This document shows, in pieces, positions 58,359-64,000 of a DNA stretch of 64,000 nucleotides; position 1 is the first letter of the stretch, and every line of letters begins with the position of its first letter. The stretch lies in the NCBI GenBank assembly GCA_027490725.1, contig JAIXXN010000037.1, positions 1-64,000 of the forward strand, written 5' to 3'. Made by a program: the position numbers and the translations under genes. This stretch comes from Oxalobacteraceae bacterium (lineage in GTDB: Bacteria; Pseudomonadota; Gammaproteobacteria; Burkholderiales; Burkholderiaceae_D). The notes below the pieces were generated by a model, which was not told the DNA's origin, searched no databases, and saw only the letters and a program-made list of their open reading frames with translations.

Positions 58359-59651
58359 ATGACTAACGTACCAGCACACGCACTGCCTTCCTACCTGAAT
58401 CCAGAAGATCTGGGGCCATGGGGCGTCTACCTGCAACAGATCGATCGCGTCACGCCGCACCTCGGCAACCTGTCGCGCTGGGTCGAAACCCTGAAACGCC
58501 CGAAGCGTATTCTGACCGTTGACGTTCCGATCGAACGCGACGACGGCAGCATCGCCCACTACGAAGGCTATCGCGTACAGCACAATATGTCGCGCGGTCC
58601 GGGCAAAGGCGGCGTGCGTTTCCATCAGGATGTCACGCTCTCCGAAGTCATGGCGTTGTCGGCGTGGATGACGGTCAAGAACGCTGCCGTGAACGTGCCA
58701 TACGGCGGCGCGAAAGGCGGTATCCGGGTTGACCCGAAAACCCTGTCGCGTGGTGAACTGCAGCGTCTGACCCGCCGCTACACCAGCGAAATCGCCCTGA
58801 TCATCGGACCAAACAAGGATATTCCGGCACCGGACGTCAACACCAATGAACAGGTGATGGCATGGATGATGGACTCCTACGCCATGATCGAAGGGAATCT
58901 GTCGACCGGCGTCGTCACCGGCAAGCCTATCTCGCTGGGTGGCTCGCTGGGCCGCCGCGAAGCTACCGGCCGCGGTGTGTTCGTGGTCGGTCGCGAAGCC
59001 GCCGCCAAGCGCGGTGTCGCCATCGAAGGTGCCCGCGTTGCTGTGCAGGGTTTCGGGAATGTGGGCGGTGTAGCCGCGAGCATGTTCGCTGAAGCCGGCT
59101 CGAAAATCATCGCCGTGCAGGATCACACCGGCACCGTCGTGCATCAGGGTGGTCTGGACATTCCACGTCTGCACCAGCACGTCGCCGAATGCGGTAGCGT
59201 CAGCGGCTTCCCCGGCGCTGAAGCCTTCCTCGATCGCGACGCCTTCTGGGGCATCGAGTCCGACATTCTGATCCCGGCCGCGCTGGAACAGCAAATCACT
59301 GCTGCCAATGCACCGAAGATCCGCACCAAGATTATTCTGGAAGGCGCCAACGGCCCGACCACTCCGGAAGCCGACGACATCCTGACCGATAAAGATGTGC
59401 TGATCGTGCCGGACGTTCTGGCCAATGCCGGTGGCGTGACCGTTTCCTACTTCGAATGGGTACAGGACTTCTCCAGCTTCTTCTGGAGCGAAGACGAGAT
59501 CAATGCCCGTCTGACCCGCATCATGCAGGAAGCCTTCAATGCAGTGTGGGCTGTCGCACAGGAGAAGAAAGTCACCCTGCGCACCGCCACCTTCATTCTG
59601 GCTTGCACCCGCGTGCTGCAGGCGCGCGAAGTACGCGGCCTGTATCCATGA
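58359..59651 (+). CDS. gdhA: GdhA, glutamate dehydrogenase
   Basis: A 430-residue hexameric-type glutamate dehydrogenase converting glutamate to 2-oxoglutarate and ammonia reversibly. The active-site lysines lie in GPGKGGVRF (Lys83), TVKNA (Lys107) and PYGGAKGG (Lys119); the nucleotide fold has [19 protein letters not shown]. The Rossmann GFGNVG with a following acidic residue pattern hints at NAD use, but coenzyme choice is uncertain. It sits behind the inverted repeat and is closed by a strong terminator. Confidence 0.95.
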   Translation: MTNVPAHALPSYLNPEDLGPWGVYLQQIDRVTPHLGNLSRWVETLKRPKRILTVDVPIERDDGSIAHYEGYRVQHNMSRGPGKGGVRFHQDVTLSEVMALSAWMTVKNAAVNVPYGGAKGGIRVDPKTLSRGELQRLTRRYTSEIALIIGPNKDIPAPDVNTNEQVMAWMMDSYAMIEGNLSTGVVTGKPISLGGSLGRREATGRGVFVVGREAAAKRGVAIEGARVAVQGFGNVGGVAASMFAEAGSKIIAVQDHTGTVVHQGGLDIPRLHQHVAECGSVSGFPGAEAFLDRDAFWGIESDILIPAALEQQITAANAPKIRTKIILEGANGPTTPEADDILTDKDVLIVPDVLANAGGVTVSYFEWVQDFSSFFWSEDEINARLTRIMQEAFNAVWAVAQEKKVTLRTATFILACTRVLQAREVRGLYP

Positions 59652-59673
59652 TTTACTGATCCCCAGCAGTTTG

Positions 59674-59709
59674 CGCCTGCACCGGCTTCGGCCCGTGCAG
59701 GCGTTTTTT
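59674..59709 (+). terminator. Rho-independent terminator of gdhA
   Basis: CGCCTGCAC (59674-59682) pairs with GTGCAGGCG (59695-59703), and six Ts follow to 59709. Confidence 0.92.
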
Positions 59710-59741
59710 ACATGTAGTGCAGACCGAATTCAAGGGAAACC

Positions 59742-60974
59742 ATGAGCACCATCGAACAGAAAGCGCTGGCCTACCACCGTCAGGGCAATGCAGGAAAAAT
59801 CGCGATTGAAGTGACCAAGAGTGTCGCGACTCAGGAAGATCTGGCGCTGGCTTATTCGCCCGGCGTCGCTGCGCCGTGCCTGGAAATCCAGCGCGAACCG
59901 GCACGCGCTTACGAGTACACCGCCAAAGGCAATCTGGTAGGCGTGATCACCAACGGTAGTGCAGTGCTAGGCCTCGGCAATATCGGCGCGCTGGCCGGCA
60001 AGCCGGTCATGGAAGGCAAAGTCGTGCTGTTCAAGAAGTTTGCCGGCATCGACGCTTTCGATATCGAGATCGACGAAACCGATCCGGATAAGCTGGTGGA
60101 GATCATCGCCGCTCTGCACCCTACTTTCGGCGGCATCAATCTGGAAGACATCAAAGCACCGGAATGCTTCTACATCGAACGCAAACTGCGTGAGCGTCTG
60201 TCGATCCCGGTGTTCCATGACGACCAGCACGGTACCGCGATTGTGGTGGGCGCCGGCATGCTGAATGCCATCGAACTCAGTGGCCGCAGCATCGCCACGG
60301 TCAAGATTGTCTGCTCCGGTGCTGGCGCGGCCGCCATGGCCTGCCTCGATCTGCTACTCGATCTGGGCGCACAGCGCGAAAACATCTTCGTTTGCGACAG
60401 CAAGGGCGTGCTGACGACCCGCCGCCAGCTGGACGGAGAAAAAGCCGCCTGGGCGCAGGATACCGATGCCACCTCGCTATCGCAGGTAATCGTCGGTGCC
60501 GACGTATTCCTCGGCGTATCCGGCCCGGGCGTACTGTCACCACGCGATGTGGAACAGATGAAGGCACAGCCTATCGTGTTCACGCTGGCCAATCCGGAGC
60601 CGGAACTGCGTCCGGAACTGGTGCGCGAAGCGGCGCCGGACGCCATCATTGCCACCGGCCGTTCCGACTATCCGAACCAGATCAATAACGCGCTGTGCTT
60701 CCCTTACCTGTTCCGCGCGGCGCTCGATAGCGGTGCTTCCACCATCAATCTGGAGATGAAACGCGCCTGCGTCATCGCACTGGCCGAGATGGCGCGTAGC
60801 GATGCCCGCTTCGGCAAGGATTATGTGGTACCGGGCCTGCTCGATCCGCGCCTGCTCTCCGGCGTCACGCCGAAGATCGCCAGCGCCGCCTTCCGTAGCG
60901 GCGTGGCACGCAAACAGCTCGATGAACAGGTGTATGCCGAAGACTTGAAAGATCTGGCCGAAACCCTGCTCTGA
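59742..60974 (+). CDS. Malic enzyme, short form without phosphotransacetylase domain
   Basis: A 410-residue malic enzyme that oxidatively decarboxylates malate to pyruvate. Landmarks are [39 protein letters not shown] with the catalytic Lys region, [19 protein letters not shown] and the nucleotide site [16 protein letters not shown]. coli MaeB carries an extra C-terminal phosphotransacetylase-like domain (about 760 residues in all), absent here, so acetyl-CoA regulation through that domain would be missing. It begins 32 bases after the gdhA terminator and is a separate unit. Coenzyme preference cannot be fixed from sequence. Confidence 0.93.
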   Translation: MSTIEQKALAYHRQGNAGKIAIEVTKSVATQEDLALAYSPGVAAPCLEIQREPARAYEYTAKGNLVGVITNGSAVLGLGNIGALAGKPVMEGKVVLFKKFAGIDAFDIEIDETDPDKLVEIIAALHPTFGGINLEDIKAPECFYIERKLRERLSIPVFHDDQHGTAIVVGAGMLNAIELSGRSIATVKIVCSGAGAAAMACLDLLLDLGAQRENIFVCDSKGVLTTRRQLDGEKAAWAQDTDATSLSQVIVGADVFLGVSGPGVLSPRDVEQMKAQPIVFTLANPEPELRPELVREAAPDAIIATGRSDYPNQINNALCFPYLFRAALDSGASTINLEMKRACVIALAEMARSDARFGKDYVVPGLLDPRLLSGVTPKIASAAFRSGVARKQLDEQVYAEDLKDLAETLL

Positions 60975-60981
60975 AAGCAAA

Positions 60982-60999
60982 GGGCTAGCTGCCTAGCCT
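60982..60999. terminator. Small hairpin between convergent malic-enzyme and lipoprotein genes
   Basis: GGCTAG (60983-60988) pairs with CTAGCC (60993-60998) across four bases in the 28-base gap between convergent stop codons. There is no T tract, so its role is tentative. Confidence 0.4.
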
Positions 61000-61002
61000 G
61001 CG

Positions 61003-62373
61003 TTACTGGCGGGTGATACGGAACGCTTCCAGATGATATTCGTCGCCTACCAGCAGTAAGGTATGGTCGGCGAAAATCAGCTGGCGCAGCACCGGAAAAT
61101 TACCCATCGTCAGATTGCCGCCATACAGACGCATGCGCTGGATGGTGGACTTCTGTGCTGACAGCGCGGCCGTGCCGATAGCGTAGTCGGCCAGTACGAT
61201 GACATCGCCTTGCGGATCACCGCTGCTATAGGTACCGACACCCACATCGGCCAGCAGCAATTTGCCTTGCAACAGGCGGGCATCGATGGTGGGGGCGCGC
61301 CCTGACGCCGCCCATTGCGTCGATAGAATTTCCAGTCCCAGCTCGGTACGGCCGGTCGGCAGCACGGCCACGCCGGATTTATCCAGCGCGACACCGAGCA
61401 CCCCGCCCGGACTGATGAAGCTAGCCTTGCCATTCCAGATGGCGCCCATTTTTCCCTTGCTATCGAGTGCCACCGGCTGCGGTTCCGCGCCACTGGTGCC
61501 AAGCGAATGTACCAGCGGCGCACCCAGCCCGCGTGGCCACATGGCCAGCATGGCGGTCGAGCCATCCAACCAGGTGGTCAGCACCGTGCCGTCCGAAGTA
61601 GCCACCCTCGGGCGCACGGCAGACGAGGCAATCTGGAAAGGTGGCGTCAGTTGACGGCCAGCGAAGTCGTACTTGCACAGTTTGAGCAGATACTGGGTTT
61701 TGTCATTGATCGGCAGCAGCGAGAAGGTGGTCGCCAGCCAGAAACCATTGCCATCCACGGCAGCGGCATTTTCCGCTGCTGCCAGTTCGGTAGTGGAACT
61801 GGCAGCGACCGTGGGATAGAGATCCAGCGCAGCGCCGATCTGCCGGGCCTGTGCATCGAATTGCAGCATGCGCGTGCCAGGGCCGGCCTGCAGCATCACA
61901 AAACCATCCGTCGACGGCAGCAGCAGCCAATCGCCCACATAACCGTCCGCCAGTTTAAAACCGTAGTCGACGCTGGAAATCAATGCGCCATTCTTATCGA
62001 GCACACTCAGACGGGTGCGCGGATGGACAATCTTCTTGTTCAGGGTGATCTCTGCATCGGAGGCCGACAGCACGATCACATGCTCGCCCACCACCAGTGC
62101 TTCGCCCAGCCCCTTCAGGGCTGCGCCACCGGCCAGCGTCACTAGCGCCGGACTGCCCGCCGTGATCGCGGTGGTGCTGGCGGGCGTGGTCAGGCTAGTG
62201 CTATCGCCGCCGGAACTGGTCTGGGAATTCGAGGCAGAGGATGCAGCGGAACCGCCACCGCAACCGCCCAGCAGCGCTGTCAGTAACAGCGACAGGAGCG
62301 GATAGACGAGCAGCGAGGCCGGACTTTGCGCGCGCAAACCGGCCCGCTGGCGGGGCAATGCAGGGAAACTCAT
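61003..62373 (-). CDS. Predicted lipoprotein of unknown function, possible beta-propeller
   Basis: A 456-residue protein with a lipoprotein signal ending in LLGGC (Cys38) followed by a Gly/Ser/Thr-rich linker (about 38-75). The rest is rich in short hydrophobic strands with repeating GTVLTTWLDG, GKMGAIWNGKASFIS and NLTMGNFPVLRQLIF patterns, like a WD/Kelch-type beta-propeller, but I could not assign a family. It probably faces the periplasm or cell surface. It converges on the malic-enzyme gene and is 136 bases after the amidohydrolase gene on the same strand. Confidence 0.78.
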   Translation of the reverse strand: MSFPALPRQRAGLRAQSPASLLVYPLLSLLLTALLGGCGGGSAASSASNSQTSSGGDSTSLTTPASTTAITAGSPALVTLAGGAALKGLGEALVVGEHVIVLSASDAEITLNKKIVHPRTRLSVLDKNGALISSVDYGFKLADGYVGDWLLLPSTDGFVMLQAGPGTRMLQFDAQARQIGAALDLYPTVAASSTTELAAAENAAAVDGNGFWLATTFSLLPINDKTQYLLKLCKYDFAGRQLTPPFQIASSAVRPRVATSDGTVLTTWLDGSTAMLAMWPRGLGAPLVHSLGTSGAEPQPVALDSKGKMGAIWNGKASFISPGGVLGVALDKSGVAVLPTGRTELGLEILSTQWAASGRAPTIDARLLQGKLLLADVGVGTYSSGDPQGDVIVLADYAIGTAALSAQKSTIQRMRLYGGNLTMGNFPVLRQLIFADHTLLLVGDEYHLEAFRITRQ

Positions 62374-62509
62374 ACTGGCTCACAGTGCGCTATCTGAAAG
62401 CAAAAAGTATATAGAAAAGCAGCTTGCACCCTATACCGTCTGCGCCACAACAGCATGGCCCTGCGAGCCAGAGCGATGACCGGACAGGCCGCCGCTCACC
62501 AGCAATGCC

Positions 62510-63817
62510 TTAACGGCGGATCACTGCCCCACCCTTCATGACGAAGCTGATTTTGGTCAGCTCGTTCACGCTCTCGGTCGGATCGCCTTTCACGGCGACG
62601 ATGTCGGCAAATTTGCCGGCACTGAGCGAGCCGACGCTATCTTTCCAGCCCATCAGATCGGCCGCATTGATAGTCGCCGACTGGATCGCCTGCATCGGCG
62701 TCATCCCATACTTCACCATATAGGCAAACTGCTTGCCATTGTCACCGTGCGGGTAGACGCCGGAATCCGAACCGAATGCCATTTTTGCACCGCCGGCAAA
62801 GGCCTTACGGAAGTTATCGCGCTGCAGCTGACCGATTACTTTTTCCTTGGCGATCGACTCTGGCAGCATGCCAGCCTTCTCGCCTTCCTGCAGAATGTAG
62901 TCGTCGTTGTAGATGTCCATCACCAGATAGACGCCCTTCTCGCGCGCCAGACGGATGCCCTCTTCGTCAATCAGGCTGGCGTGTTCGATCGAATCGACGC
63001 CGGCAATAATCGCATCGCGAATGCTGCTGGTACCGTGCGCGTGCGCCGCTACCTTGCGTCCCAGTTTATGCGATTCGCTAACGATGGCCTGCATCTCTTC
63101 CAGCGTGTACTGCTGCGCGCCCGGCTCGTCGCCTTTCGACAGCACGCCACCAGAAGCGCAGATTTTGATGACATCGGCGCCAAATTTGACCATCTCGCGC
63201 ACACGGGCGCGCGCTTCCCACGGGCCGTCAGCCACACCACGACCGACAAACTTCATATCCGGTGGCAGCATATTTTCATCGCAATGGCCGCCCTGAATCC
63301 CGATCGCATACGCAGAGGTGCGCATGCGCGGGCCGATAAAGTCGCCATCATTGATCGCATCACGCAGCGCCACATCGCCAAAGCCACCGGCGCCGACATT
63401 TCGCACCGACGTGAAGCCGGCATCCAGTGTCAGGCGGGCAGCCCGCACGCCATACAGCGCGGCGCGCGTGTCCGAGACACCCAGCGCATTGTAACCACCC
63501 AGCTTGGCATCATTGGTCAGGTGGGTGTGCATATCAATCAGCCCCGGCAACACAGTCTGGCCGGACAGGTCAATCACCTGCGCACCGGCTGGCACTTTGG
63601 TGCTGGCACTCGGGCCCACGGCACTGATGCGCTCACCGTTAATCACGATAACCTGATCCTTCAGTACCGTACCCGCCACCACGTCGACTAGTCGACCGGC
63701 GCGGATCACCACAACTTTGCCACTATCGGCAGCAGCGGCAGCGGCGGCGGTGCTGGCCACACTGCTAGCCACGGCGCTCAGTACTGCGGCAGAGATCAGG
63801 AGATGCTTGAAATTCAT
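62510..63817 (-). CDS. Secreted amidohydrolase (imidazolonepropionase-like/Xaa-Pro dipeptidase type)
   Basis: A 435-residue amidohydrolase-superfamily enzyme with a signal peptide (about 1-28). Metal motifs are LPGLIDMHTHL (HxH), VIKICASGGVLSKGDEPG with a likely carbamylated Lys, VAAHAHGTSSIRDAI (HxH), SIEHASLID and FGSDSGVYPHG with the catalytic Asp. This subgroup hydrolyses dipeptides or prolyl peptides, though several members have unknown substrates. ATG at 63817 has GAGGGCGAC upstream; an in-frame start 11 codons earlier lacks this. It is probably periplasmic. Confidence 0.9.
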   Translation of the reverse strand: MNFKHLLISAAVLSAVASSVASTAAAAAAADSGKVVVIRAGRLVDVVAGTVLKDQVIVINGERISAVGPSASTKVPAGAQVIDLSGQTVLPGLIDMHTHLTNDAKLGGYNALGVSDTRAALYGVRAARLTLDAGFTSVRNVGAGGFGDVALRDAINDGDFIGPRMRTSAYAIGIQGGHCDENMLPPDMKFVGRGVADGPWEARARVREMVKFGADVIKICASGGVLSKGDEPGAQQYTLEEMQAIVSESHKLGRKVAAHAHGTSSIRDAIIAGVDSIEHASLIDEEGIRLAREKGVYLVMDIYNDDYILQEGEKAGMLPESIAKEKVIGQLQRDNFRKAFAGGAKMAFGSDSGVYPHGDNGKQFAYMVKYGMTPMQAIQSATINAADLMGWKDSVGSLSAGKFADIVAVKGDPTESVNELTKISFVMKGGAVIRR

Positions 63818-63924
63818 GGTGTCGCCCTCTTCACTTGAAAAGAAAAGCATAGCAGAGCGGGCGCTAAAAGGCGTTCTTATTGTTTACTTCTGTGGTCGGA
63901 TCGGCGCACTCGCGCCTTCGCTAC

Positions 63925-63999
63925 TCAAGCCGGCCATGCACAAGTGCGCAAGCCGGCAAACAGATCATCACGCTCCGGCAGATGGAACAGGCGGAATTG
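63925..63999 (-). CDS. Possible C-terminal end of a gene cut by the right window edge
   Basis: On the minus strand an open frame enters from the window edge and ends at TGA (63927-63925) after 24 codons, giving FRLFHLPERDDLFAGLRTC near its end. The composition is protein-like, but the fragment is too short to identify and could be a chance frame. Between it and the amidohydrolase gene lies 107 bases, including the hairpin GGCGC/GCGCC near 63903-63916. Confidence 0.3.
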   Translation of the reverse strand, partial: QFRLFHLPERDDLFAGLRTCAWPA

Positions 64000-64000
64000 T

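Overview
The window reads as a chromosomal segment of a betaproteobacterium (Burkholderiales, most likely Oxalobacteraceae, in the Janthinobacterium/Duganella/Massilia neighbourhood). Reasons: GC-rich coding sequence, betaproteobacterial gene arrangements (alr-radA beside lplT; tsaB-rimI-uracil-DNA glycosylase; phoR-phoB-phoU-pstBACS facing ppk-sixA) and families such as DUF1853, DUF1289, DUF1415, DUF1993 and DUF3297. The genus is an inference. I saw no rRNA, tRNA, CRISPR array, phage or insertion sequence.

Left part, about 0.25-17.2 kb: a divergently arranged locus for using alpha-linked N-acetylgalactosamine (GalNAc). Leftward lie a secreted multidomain GH31 glycosidase, a TonB-dependent receptor and a Tat-exported GH109 alpha-N-acetylgalactosaminidase, followed by a patatin-like lipoprotein and an HbpS/GlcG-like protein. 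Rightward lie agaS (deaminase/isomerase), a ROK sugar kinase, agaZ, the DeoR-type repressor agaR, the deacetylase agaA and a sugar-porter permease with a large extra periplasmic loop. The shared control region holds at least six CTTTCG-type boxes over a strong sigma70 promoter. The inferred route is outer-membrane uptake, removal of GalNAc, inner-membrane import, phosphorylation, deacetylation and deamination to tagatose-6-phosphate. No kinase or catalytic aldolase for the last steps was found here.

17.2-29.3 kb: a glutathione S-transferase, a MipA-like outer-membrane protein and a CPBP protease, then the phosphate regulon phoR-phoB-phoU-pstB-pstA-pstC-pstS on the minus strand. It is divergent from ppk-sixA, with Pho boxes for both directions between them.

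29.3-46.1 kb: an untracked 38-codon membrane-peptide gene with its own promoter and terminator; a cluster of 70-bp tandem and inverted repeats; a lone PotF-like binding protein; a divergent FliD next to a PilZ protein; radA-alr; lplT; a minus-strand tsaB-rimI-udg-DUF1853 operon; a thioredoxin-like protein; a lone IorB-like molybdenum hydroxylase subunit; and a PAS-GGDEF-EAL protein.

46.3-64 kb: DUF1993, the overlapping DUF1289/DUF1415 pair, mltD, fabI, and an RhlE helicase whose leader ends in an intrinsic terminator 14 bases before the start codon. Then come an ECF sigma factor with a His-rich membrane protein, small conserved proteins, a CPA2 antiporter, a marR-MFS-lysR cluster, gdhA, a short malic enzyme, a lipoprotein and an amidohydrolase. 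Both window edges probably cut a gene.
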